DNA of 64,000 nucleotides, taken from Blepharisma stoltei. Taxonomy: Eukaryota > Ciliophora > Heterotrichea > Heterotrichida > Blepharismidae. Below, piece after piece: positions 52,616 through 62,900 of this stretch. Numbering within the stretch: position 1 is the stretch's first letter; every line of letters begins with the position of its first letter. Under the pieces are notes generated by a model, which was given only the letters and a program-made list of their open reading frames with translations, searched no databases and was not told where the DNA came from. Where the stretch lies: positions 186,001 to 250,000 of the forward strand of contig CAJZBQ010000053.1 of NCBI GenBank assembly GCA_914767885.1. The letters are read 5' to 3'. The translations under genes were made by a program, and so were the position numbers.

Positions 52616-54669
52616 TTAATAATAAAGTCTATCGAACTTAGATTTTTTATTCTTCTCTGTAGTGTCCTCCACTCTTGCCATTTCCCAATTTATCCTTTCA
52701 TTTGTAGACAGCAAACTGGTTAATCCAAATTCTCTTTCTTTTTCAGATCTTGATTTTTGTATAGACAACTTGCCTTCAAGCATCCTATCCTCAGAATATT
52801 TTTCATCAAAACTAAATTGTGTCAGCCCAAGCGTTCCCATTATTTTCCCATAAATATTAAAATAATTTGTAATGCAAAATACAATTAATAGCAAAGGAAA
52901 TCATATGGCAAAATCATTTCCTAATACTGGGACTAAATCAATAACTTTCATAACCTTGAAAAATTCGCAGTTTTTTTCTTTTATAAATAAAAAAAAATTA
53001 TACGCTAAAGGGGTTGTCAGCCTTGCTAAGATGCAGGCACTTCATACAAGATTGCTTGGGTCTGTATGATTATTTGGGTAAAGCCCATATGATCCTGATA
53101 GCCTTAGATTGAATAAGGCATAATAAGAGCATAAAATTATATAAAGAAGTGGGATGAGGACTAAGATTTGTATGGAATAAGCACCTTGTGCTTTCTGTAT
53201 TAATAATGGGAAAAGTCCTATTGGATTCTGAATGAATAAAGTGGATTCTCCTAATACAATAAGAATGCTCATGATTCCAAATAAAATACCTAGTAATCGG
53301 CAGAAAATTGGCTTAACTCTGGTCAGCCAAATTCATCCAATAAGTTCTTGGGTCCTGACACATTTCCCAGTCCTTTGTGGGAGAATAGCAGAAATTATTT
53401 TTCTTTGTGTACTGTTATAAGATTGTGCTATATCTTCTAATAATATAGCTTCTTCTATTAACTGATTATATCTAAATTTTGTTCTTTCTAGCTCAGAGAT
53501 AGTTTTTTTAAGATCCTGATGAAGCTCAGCCAATCTTTGTTCAGATAAATTTCCAAGTTTATTCATGCTATCTCTTGATATATGAATTCTATTTCCCTTA
53601 CTATTTCCCATCCTTGATCGAACAGTAACTATAGGCTCGATTAGGAAAAATATAAATTTTTAGATCAAAATTTTTTTCCATATAAAATATTTATGAGTTA
53701 ACCACAAGTGATAAAGAATGAATATATTAGCGATCATGCTATAATCATATTAGAATTGTTTACGGTGTAATTATGTTGTCTCTACAATTCATTATTATAT
53801 TAAAAAAAGATAGTTATAGTGTTAATTTTTCTAAATTTCGGAAACCAAAATGATTTTTGTTCGATCAAGGATGAGTAGAGATAATATTTTCGACAGATTC
53901 TTGTGGACATCTTAAAAAAATGATTTCAAGATATTGCTTTAAAGGAGAAAATTCAGAAATTTGATGAGAAGCAGCATTAATAAGCTTGATAATTTCATCA
54001 AGTTGATGGTTTACTTCTGTTATGCACTCTTCAAAAGTGGTTGCTTTAACATATAAACTTTTAAGATATTCTTCCGTATTTCCTGAATTTCAAAAGGACC
54101 TTGGTACTGCTATCAATCCGTAGCCTAGTAGCACAATTATTAAAAACAGCCCCCAGCAGTTACTCAAAATTATCATAAAAACAGGCAGAGTTTTTCTATA
54201 TAAAATTTACACTGTAAGACGCCCTTCAATAAGTAAAAAAATAACTAGAGCTAGCCCAAATGCCCCTGCAAAAATCATGCTTCTAGCTTGACGGTATAAA
54301 GTTGCTCGCATTCTACTAATAAAAGAAAAATTCCCAGAGATCTCGTATTCCTGAATAAGTGGAAGAATAAACCTATTATAAATGCTACCAGCAAAGAGCA
54401 AAAACAGTTCAATATACTGAAAGTCACACAGATCTCATTAAATCTGCTTCCTGCTGAGAATCATATTCACTGTTTGTTTTACCCTAGCTAGAACATACTA
54501 AATAGATATCATAAGGAATTAACGCAACAATAGCGAATCCTAAAAAATAGCCGATAAATGAGAAAAAATACACATAAAAAGCTGTGGATTTAGATGCGTA
54601 TGTGTATATTATAAACCAGCTCAAAAAGCAAGCTAAAAGTAAAAGTCCCCAGGTCAAAAAGTTGATCAT
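52616..54669 (-). CDS. LMBR1/LMBD family multi-pass membrane protein
   Basis: 577 aa after removing one IES (53604-53877) and three introns (54484-54498, 54373-54388, 54196-54210), with many TGA as Trp. The family hallmarks appear in order: N-terminal helices, YWTVFALCWFILPLIQEYEI, GNFSFISRMRATL, GYGLIAVPRSFW, a central coiled region (LAELHQDLKKTISELERTKF), then GSYGLYPNNHTDPSNLVWSA and LARLTTPLAYNFF. LMBR1-type proteins have nine membrane helices and act as lysosomal cobalamin escort (LMBD1), lipocalin receptor-like or GPCR-linked proteins (LMBR1, LMBD2). The C-terminal tail is charged. LMBD2-like is the closest by memory. Confidence 0.88.
53604..53877. mobile_element. IES (274 bp) in the LMBR1-type gene
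   Basis: Bounded by TA at 53602-53603 and 53876-53877, both spanning codon positions 3-1. Inverted ends CCCATCCTTGATCGAAC and GTTCGATCAAGGATGAG. Excision joins ENIIS to SKGNRIHIS. The GTTCG core resembles the MITE family, so this may be a distant branch. Length is not a multiple of three. Confidence 0.85.
54196..54210 (-). other. 15-nt intron
   Basis: Minus-strand GTAAATTTTATATAG in the LMBR1-type gene. It bridges a TAA after EGRLT. Confidence 0.85.
54373..54388 (-). other. 16-nt intron
   Basis: Minus-strand GTAGCATTTATAATAG. Its removal rebuilds the conserved FALCWFILPL of the LMBR1 family. Confidence 0.9.
54484..54498 (-). other. 15-nt intron
   Basis: Minus-strand GTATGTTCTAGCTAG in the LMBR1-type gene. 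It bridges a TAG after YDIYL. Confidence 0.85.
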
Positions 54670-54728
54670 ATTTATTCACTTTATATGATTTAATATAAAC
54701 GCCAACAAAATTCTTATAGAATTATATT

Positions 54729-55268
54729 TTATGTCCAGGCGATCGGATATGTAACAGTTTTCCCTAATAGCCCTTCATCAGTATCAGTCCCAAAACTTGG
54801 ATTTTCATATCCTTGGCTTATGAAATTTTTTGTACTTGAGGAAGTAGCGACTGTCAGCCCAAGCTCATTAGCGATTTCATAAGGAGTTTTCCCAGCCTAT
54901 ATAATTAATACAAAATTTTTTAATGAATCTATTGATCCCGCATCAATCAATTCTTGATAAATTTCATAATTTCCGCGTAGAGCTGCCAAATGAAGGGGAG
55001 TTTCTCCATGAATATCTTGCAATGATGTGTCAGCTCCCATACGGATTAATGCTGAGGCTGTTTCATTTTTTCTGAGCCAAACGGCAAGATGAAGGTAACT
55101 TCAAGAATTCTGAATTTTTCTTACAAACTCGATTCTTTCATTAAGATCGGTTAAGGAAAAAGGATAGCTGTGGTCATTTTGTAGGATTGCTTCGAGGTTA
55201 TGCAGCTTCTATATATTTTTTACCGTTTTTGGGTATTGCTTTTTACAAAGTGAGCATAGTATTCCCAT
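54729..55268 (-). CDS. Small ankyrin-repeat protein
   Basis: 169 aa after two 15-nt introns (55209-55223, 54897-54911), with TGA read as Trp (NSWSYLHLAV, AWT). The N-terminus MGILCSLCKKQYP has a Cys pair and a Gly-2 that could be lipid-modified. Ankyrin repeats follow: YLHLAVWLRKNETASALIRM, then GETPLHLAALRGNYEIYQEL, then GKTPYEIANELGL. The gene is closely followed by LMBR1 (60 bp). Probably a protein-interaction module; partner unknown. Confidence 0.78.
54897..54911 (-). other. 15-nt intron
   Basis: Minus-strand GTATTAATTATATAG inside an ankyrin repeat. Its removal gives KNFAGKTPYEIA. Confidence 0.9.
55209..55223 (-). other. 15-nt intron
   Basis: Minus-strand GTAAAAAATATATAG near the start of the ankyrin gene. 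It removes a TAG. Confidence 0.85.
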
Positions 55269-55566
55269 TTATTCTCTTGCTCTAATATCGTATAAACAAT
55301 TTTTAAAATAGGCGGATACTTATTAAATTTGCATTAAATAGACATTTTAATAATTGATAAAGATTAAAGATACATTTTCTTAAATTTTTATTTTAAAAAT
55401 TCTGAAATTGCTAAATATATTTCTAAAATATTTTATTAATTAAGCACATAGTTACACTTTATGTTTTAAATAATTTCTTGTTGATATTTTTATAAAACTG
55501 ATACATAAACATATTTAAATTATTTCTTTAGAAACACCGCAATTCTAAAATCCTTAAAGCCAATAA

Positions 55567-55775
55567 ATGTTTTCTTTTTACATTACTATTAGTCTAACAC
55601 TTCATTCCTTCCATTTTTTGGATTTAGCATTTGTAACAGTTATCCCATTAAATAAAAAGTATAACGTTCACTCTTTAAATTGCTATAACTTAGCCGCTCT
55701 CTTTTCCACCATTTTATATGTTACATCATCAATAAAAAAATTGATAAGTCCTTTGTCAAGTCTTTTTTCAGAGTC
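55567..55775 (-). pseudogene. Possible gene remnant
   Basis: The minus strand reads DKGLINFFIDDVTYKMVEKR, then a TAG, then TLYFLFNGITVTNAKSKKW in the same frame, with TGA as Trp and a final TAA. There is no Met start and no 15-nt intron over the TAG. It may be a decayed gene or contain an unrecognised small IES. The rest of 55269-55903 is featureless. Confidence 0.28.
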
Positions 55776-55903
55776 AGTTTATGCTGGCTGAGCGTTTATC
55801 TAGTTAATTTAATCATATCTATTATAAATAATTGTTATCTCTCAACATAGAGAATGTTATAATAGAGCTTCAATTTTTTGAAAAAGGATTTAAGTTATTT
55901 CTA

Positions 55904-56248
55904 CTAGTTCATATGATCTTCTTTAATGTGCGCTCCTGCCTTGTCCATAAATGATGCAAGTCACACTTGCCCATTTGTCAATTCTTGTGATGGCTCAGGA
56001 GGGAATTTAATAGCGACTTTATTGTGGAGTAGAGACCAAGCCGGCGGGCATTGGTGCTTGGCAGCGATTTTACCCACAATATCGACAAAGTCCCAAGCTT
56101 CTTTGGAATTATTAAAGTGAAAAGTTTTTCTTAATTCGGAAGAGTCGTTCGATACATGCCAGGAAGGAAGAAACGATTTAATTTCCTTAAGCTGGCTGAT
56201 AGTGACTTGGGACGTAAATTTTCTTAGCATTTTTATTATTATCACCAT
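55904..56248 (-). CDS. Pterin-4a-carbinolamine dehydratase (DCoH/PhhB family)
   Basis: 114 aa (or 108 from the second Met, MLRKF), with TGA read as Trp (GQVWLASF). It follows the family pattern: a Trp in LPSWHV, FHFNNSKEAWDFVDIVGKIA, then the active-site region KHQCPPAWSLLHNKVAIKF, then LTNGQVWLASFMDKA. The enzyme recycles 4a-hydroxytetrahydrobiopterin formed by aromatic amino-acid hydroxylases. The usual HHPxW motif here reads HQCPPAW, so one catalytic histidine is replaced; activity is uncertain. The N-terminus could target mitochondria. Confidence 0.82.
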
Positions 56249-57193
56249 TTCATATTGTTGAGTCTAATAACGAATATTTTCTAAGCATTTTATTAGACTG
56301 AAGTAATTATTCCGAGCGTTTCTTATAAAAAATATTAAAAATCAGCAAACAAAATTCCATCCCTAAAGGAACTTTATCGAAATTTTATTTTTGTATTCGA
56401 CGATTTTTTATTGATCCGAACTCAACAATAAAATTTCTGCAAAAGAATTCGGTCTTTTAAATGATGAGTTTGCTGTAATTGAGAATGTTTTAATAGTTGA
56501 TAAAGCTCATAACTCAAAAATTATTATCTCGCCATTTGACTTTACATAATAGCATTACATTAAATTTAATTGCTTAAATCCTAGCCATCTCTGATCCGCC
56601 TCTAGATATGGGCACAACTCATAACGAGAATTTTTCTATCCCTGATTGTTCGTGAAGTCTGTCAACTGAACCATTCCGTTTAGTTTTGTGAAGCCATTTG
56701 ATAATCTAAAAAACCGGGAAGCATTAGCGCCTTTGTGACTTTCAAGAAGGGAAATAGGCTAAGCACAATACCTGAAAGAATGCGAAGTAAAATTAATGCA
56801 ATTGCTTCCCATTTAAAAATACATAAAATATAAAAATAAAATTTAGGTGTGTAAATTCAAAGTTTTTTATGGTTTCCATGATGGCAAGCTGCATTATAAT
56901 TTTATTGATAATATTTAATTTATGAATAAGAGATAAATAAGTGAATTTTTAAGTTAGCTGCCTTGATAATCTGCTTTTTAATTAAATATGAAAAGAGGGG
57001 GAAATTATTTGTCATGATACTATAAGTCAAAAGAACGAGTAGTATGTTATTTTACTAATGAATGCTAAAGATTTATAAATATTAAATTAAATCGATTAAA
57101 AAAAATACAGATAAATAGTTATTTTGGCAATAAAACTTAAAAATTCAATTATAGATAAAGATCAGATTAAATAATACTTAAGTATTTTACATT
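56249..57193. other. Intergenic, about 945 bp
   Basis: Mostly AT-rich spacer. The plus strand at about 56364-56549 has a coding-like run of roughly 60 codons (SELNNKISAKEFGLLNDEFA, then VIENVLIVDKAHNSKIIISP) ending in TAA without a Met start, probably a remnant. A less AT-rich patch around 56580-56780 has no coding character that I can see. Confidence 0.4.
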
Positions 57194-59724
57194 TTACCTC
57201 AGCATCCTAGACATCAGCTTGCTATCCATCAAGCTCTGCTTTCTATAAAGTTGCATGAAATCCTTCGTTGAAGATGCATTTAAATCGCTCACTAACTCTA
57301 AACTAAACTTTCTTGTCCTTATTTTATCTTCCCAATAAGTCAAATTGCTATGGACTTGCACAAGAACATTTTTATTAATTTCCTCGTTATCCAAAAATCC
57401 ACATCATATATCAAACGATGGAACACAGATAAACCGTAAAAATCCAGACTGATTTTTCGCAATATCACTGTTACTTCTATCACAATAAGCAGATACCTGC
57501 TGGCCTCTTTCTTTTTCTAACCCTCTCCCATTTAATATTCCCCTTTTTTATTGCTGTTAAATAGAAAAGATTTTTTTATTAAATGAGGGGAGTAAGTCTC
57601 CTTGCCTATAAAACTCTTCACAAATAAGATTTGTCCATTTTTCATGCAATTCAATATTCTTTGCACTGTGACCTATGTCAGCACATTTTAAAGCCATGCA
57701 TAGGATTATGACTTTATCGTCAAAGTTATCGAATGATAAATCACATAGACACTGAGCTCTCATTTTGAATCTTCCAAAGCACTCAAAATGCTTTGACATG
57801 TCAGTATCTAAAATCATTTTAATAATTAATTTTCTCGCTTTAAACCAATCTTCAGTTTTTAATCCTCCAAAAATATTGCAATCCTCATTGCTCATAATTC
57901 TAAAGATTTTGGCAATATGCATGTTTTCAAGGACACTATCATCATTATAGCTCAGTGACAATTCATGTTTATTGTTTATCAAAAATCTGTTTGATAAAGC
58001 AGGATGCCCCACATCATGTCCAGCTGCAGCTATAATAGAAGCCATAGTATCAAGAGGTGTTATATTTTTTATAATATCACTTTGCATATAGAAATAAAAT
58101 AGCGAATGCAGTACATCTGCTGCATGGCAAGCATTGTGGTAAGGATTTTGGAAGTAATTCTAAATATTTCTTACAGTTTCCAAAGTCTTGAAAAATCTTA
58201 TTTCAGTTTCCTCTAAAATGCTGAAGGTTTCTGCTAATCCTCATAGTTGGAAAAAATATTTACAGATTGTCGATAAGCTTTCGTTTGTCACTTGAAATAA
58301 AAATCATACGTCAAAATTCCAATTCACTCCAAGGCCAGACAACAATTGATGGCCTGGAAAACTTTCCAGTTTTACTTGTTGTTTCACTAAATTTACTTTG
58401 AGAAAAGAGCTTCCTATATTGCTAGGATCAGCTGTAATCATAAACTGCTGCTTGAGATAATCTTTGTCTTCCTGATCAAATTCAACATTTTTAGCGAACT
58501 TCGGGTCTTTTAAAAATGTATTGTGAGCAATTTGCCGCTTAAGTTTTTCAACTTCATTTATAGCACTTTTAAGGGTATTTTTTACATCTTTGAACATAAT
58601 CACTGATTTTGCTGATTTTATTTGCTCAAGTACTTTGTCACATGATGAGTACATTAATTCGATTTCTGTATTTACATAAGCTTGGCCTGATTTTGTGCTA
58701 TCAATTAACGCTGAGACTGTATCAAGTTTTTCTTCTTCTTTTAGTTTTCTTCAAAATAAAATTTTAGCTCGATATTCAGTCTGATAGGTTTCTATCGATT
58801 TTATTGATAAGAAAATAAAAATTACCAGCATTTCACTAAGATTTGTAAAAATTGACAAAGATGAAACCGTCAAGAAAAGAGATAATAGTAAGACCACACA
58901 AAATAGTGAAAGCAAACTGAAATACCGAAAAGTGTCAAAGAAAAGATCTTTTAAAAAAATCATAAAGCATACCAAAATCATCATTTGTGACTGGTGATTT
59001 TTAGAATAATCGTTACCTGTAATTTGAGATAAAACTCTTTCATCTGAAATAATAAAAAAAGTGATGCAGAGAAGGCCAAATATGAAAAATATCATTTGAT
59101 TGTGATGGAGAACCCAAGTTGATTTTCATAAGAAATAAAGGATCAAAATGCTGATGCAAGCCATAAAAATCAAAAAAATTAGCCGAAAAATCAAATGATC
59201 ATAGGTTTGTTCCCCTTCGTTATAGAGTAAGCATAAAGTAGTTATAGTAATGATAAAGTAGCCGATTAGAAATATAGAGAGTTTTATCCTTAATAGCCGA
59301 TGAGGACAGATGATTCCCGTGGAATCACCGAGTTGGCCTAACCAACCTAGTGCATTGGTCGGACCAACTCACTTGTTGGTTGGACCAACTCGATGACTCC
59401 ACCGGGAATCATCCATCCTCTCGGGCTATTAAGGGTAAAACCTTATATATAAAAATATGTTAAAGTTCCTTTAAGCTCATTTGAAGGTGCATTTTTCGCT
59501 GTTTTGCTGCAAAATAAAGTCTGGTTGTATTTGAAGTTCATTTCCTTGTCATGATACGTTAGTATTTCTGTATTAAGAGGAACGAATATATTTTCTTGTT
59601 CTTCATGATCCAAAATACTGTAAATAGAAGGCTTAATTTGGTATTGGATTGGTGGATCTGATTTTTCATAGTTGATTGATTTGCAATTCATTGCTACAAA
59701 ATATTTTAAAAGAATAATAAACAT
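57194..59724 (-). CDS. Transmembrane 3',5'-cyclic nucleotide phosphodiesterase, two IESs
   Basis: 764 aa after removing two IESs (57535-57594, 59287-59447) and the 15-nt intron at 58160-58174. An N-terminal soluble stretch precedes six or so membrane helices (about residues 90-265; for example LSIFLIGYFIITITTLCLLY). A helical linker leads to the class I PDE domain: YHNACHAADVLHSLFYF (metal/HN motif, about 479), AAAGHDVGHPALSNRF (HD motif), ALKCADIGHSAKNIELHEKW, EEFYRQGDL and GQQVSAYCDRSN. All metal-binding His and Asp of the family seem present. It hydrolyses cAMP or cGMP at a membrane, consistent with ciliary signalling. TGA is Trp (IWCGF, FDVWFLF). Confidence 0.93.
57535..57594. mobile_element. 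Very short IES (60 bp) in the PDE catalytic domain
   Basis: Bounded by TA at 57533-57534 and 57593-57594, both in codon positions 2-3. It contains in-frame stops (TAA, TAA). Excision gives QGDLNGRGLEKERGQQVSAY, as PDE homology requires. The ends ATATTCCCC and GAGGGGAG echo the CTCCCC/GGGGAG tips of the MITE IESs. Confidence 0.88.
58160..58174 (-). other. 15-nt intron
   Basis: Minus-strand GTAAGAAATATTTAG just before the HN motif of the PDE. It removes a TAG and joins KTLET to NYFQNPYHN. Confidence 0.92.
59287..59447. mobile_element. Palindromic IES (161 bp) in the PDE gene
   Basis: Bounded by TA at 59285-59286 and 59446-59447. Arms GTTTTATCCTTAATAGCC and GGCTATTAAGGGTAAAAC extend to both edges. 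The centre repeats GAGTTGG/CCAACTC and GATTCCCG/CGGGAATC pairs, so the whole can fold as one hairpin. Excision joins TYFYI to KLSIFLIGY at the first membrane helix. Confidence 0.85.
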
Positions 59725-59961
59725 TTAAATTCAGTGCCTATACAATTTTGCGGATGTTAATTAAGCAAGAATTTTATAAATGGAGATTTTAGATAAGATT
59801 TAGCATATCCTGCACTATATGGAAAAAATTGATTAACGTTTATAAATAAAGACGTTAGTATCTTTAATAAATTATTATGGTTTATTTATTGATGATTTAA
59901 TAGCTTTATTATGAAAATTCTGCTTTAAAATAGAAATTATTTAAAATTTTGGTTAAAAATA

Positions 59962-62900
59962 TTATAATTCTTGATAAGTCTCAATCTCAAAATCACTTTC
60001 TGAACTATAATCTGAATCATTTTGTGAATTTTCGATGCTTTTTTCTGCTAATGCTGCTATATCTTTGACTTCATTTTTAGTCAAATCCTCAATGCTGGAT
60101 GAAGATTTTTCGCTTCTAATTGGCTCAATATCAGGCTCAAAATTATGAGATTTGTTTCTTACAAGTTTTTGCTCTTCCACGAATTTAAGTGTATCTTTAT
60201 TATCAATCACTGGGTCTTCAATTATTTCTTCCTGATATCCTGGGTTTGCATTTTCTATTGAAACTAATGAGTTATTTTCTTTATTGGCAGGACTCTCTGA
60301 TTGTTTGGGTGGATCTTCAATGAAGCTTTCCTGCCTAATTTCTAAGCTTTCTCCGTCAGAGCTTGATGAATAAGTCAAGCTTTGTTTATTTACTAGAGTT
60401 TGAGGGTCAGAGATTGGAAGTCCTTCAACTGATTTTAAAGGAGTTTTAAATCCATTTTGGCTCTCATATTCTGATTCGTATTCACTAAATATTGTAGCTG
60501 ATCCTCTCATTGCTTGTCCTGGGCTTATTTGATGGCCTAGCTCTGAATCTTCTGATTTTTTCTCTAATTTTTCTTCTTTACTAACTAACTCCCCCCCCCC
60601 CTCCGTGAGCGAACAAAAAAATTTTGTTCGCTCACGGAGGGGGGGGTTAATTTTTTTTTTTAAAAAAAATTTATATATAAATTTTATAAAAAATATTTTT
60701 TTCGAAATTTAAAAAAATCCTAATTTGCAAAAATTGGGAAGCAAATATATAATTTAATTTGCAAAATTTATGTTTTAAAACGCAATTTGTTTAAAATTAA
60801 ACAGAATTAGCTCTAGATTTCATTATACTAATTATCACTTATATATCAAAATTTTTTTCCATTAAAATTTTTTCTATTAAAAAAATTTTTGTTCACTCAC
60901 GGAGGGTGGGTTTTTGGTCAAAAAATGGCGATTTTTTCTAATGGTTTGTTCGCTCACGGAGGGGGGGGGGGGACTAAGCTGAAACTTGGCTTATATTGGT
61001 TTTCTTCTAGTACAACGAAATCCTGAACAACTTTAATTTCTCTATCAGACTCTTCTGTCCTAATTATACTTTTTTCTTTTGGAAGGATACTTGCGAAGTT
61101 ATGGGGTTCTCCTCCAATAGAGCTTCCTGAAGTAATGTCTTTAGCTAACTGGAAAGGATTATCTAGCCCATAATCTTCATTATACATTGAAGAGCTTAAA
61201 GATGAAGTTTCTAATGGCTTTTCTTTTGCTTCTCCTTTGGTAAATTCAGAGTCAATTATATCTTTAATTGCATTTGTATCCAAATTACTTAAAATTGTGT
61301 TACTTCCCAACAAATTTTCTATGCTATTCGTATTTTCTGTGGCAATTACTTTATTATTTATCATTTCAGAGTTTGGCTTTGATGCAACAAAATAACCATC
61401 ATCAAATGGCTTAATTTCTGAATTTTTTTTGCTTTTTATTTTTTCTTCCTCAAATTTATGTGGAAATGAGCCACTTTTTTGGTTTATTTCTAAATTATTT
61501 ACAATGTCACTATCAACATCTGAAACATCAGAGTCATTATAATTTTCTTCATCAATTGGCCCTTGATTTATTTTTATTCCAGATGGTGATTGGCTCATGA
61601 ACTGTGGCTCTTTTTTATAATTTTCGAATTTTTTTGCTGAAATATTTGTTTTTATTTCACTTGGTTTTTCGTCAAATGGAGAAGCTTCGCTGAGCTCTCT
61701 AGAAGAATTATTCAAATTTCTGTCAGGGGAGTCTTCAGTATACTCATAATTTACTTCGGAATCCAGTAGAGAAATTTTCCTTACTAAATCAGGGGAGCTT
61801 TCTGAGCTGAATTTTTCAATTTGGAAGCCAAACTGAAAGAGAAATTCTTCAAGTTCTTTAATTTGTATATAAGAAGTTGAGGCATCTTGGTCATATTGAA
61901 GAGACTCTAATAGCATAATGATATGGTCTTTCTGGATATCTGTGATGCCTAGCATTTCGAGACCATCTACAAAGTTATCAGGTGAAATTAGCCCGATTTC
62001 ATTAGGATTAAAAACTTCAGCTGGATGCTTTTTCAATTGTACCAGGCCTCTGGCTATTTTTTCTAGATAAAATTTGACGAGTTTTGAACGCTCTATTTCT
62101 TGTGGATCTTCTTCACCATTCCCGTAAGCTTCAATGAAGTTGTAATAAGGTGCATTGTCAAGCTCATTATTATGAGAGTAAAAAAGAACTGCTATATTTG
62201 TTTTAAATAAAACTGGTGAACATAAAGTTAATAGATAGCTTCTTTTTTTTATAGAATAATGTATAGCGTCTGCACGCTTTCTGACTCCCTTCGTCTCGAT
62301 GTCTCTTGAGATAATCGGGGGTTGGCTTTGCCAACTTTTGTTGGTGAAACCATCTTTCAATTGACAAATCCTATCGATACTGCAAATTTGTCAATTGAAG
62401 GGTTGGTTTCAGCAGCAAAAGTTGGCAAAGCCAATCCCCGATTGTTCGGTAGAAGGGATTCAGAAACTGTGCAGACACTATACTGGATCCTATTATAAAC
62501 AATTTTAGCTTTTGTGGCCTGGATTATACTTCCAAGTATCATCTGAAAAAGTAATCTTTGATTTTTTAACTGCTTCTTTAAACTCAGATAGTTTAATCGT
62601 CCCTATGCTGTCATTGTCATAAATCTTGCAAGCATTTAAAAGAGCTTCACTGTGCTTTGACAAAACTGAAGCAAGCTGTGCATCAAATTTATTTTCATCT
62701 TCTTGAGAGAAAATTGACCAATTTTCTAAAGATTTCAGTAACTTTTTTTCGATATTTCTCATGGAGCTTTTTAAAGTTGAAAACTCGCTTTCTGAAAATG
62801 ATTGAAAGATTTCTGGTTCTACTAAATACTGGCATAGAAGATCTAAATCTGGAATTCCAGAGAGTGAGATTGAAGAATTGTTTAAGATTTTCAGTAAATC

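Noticed and set aside
62505-62542. An 11-nt GT...AG intron (GTATAATCCAG) to fix the frame near 62.53 kb
   Set aside because: Shorter than any other intron here; shifting the IES border to TA at 62527 fixes the frame without it.
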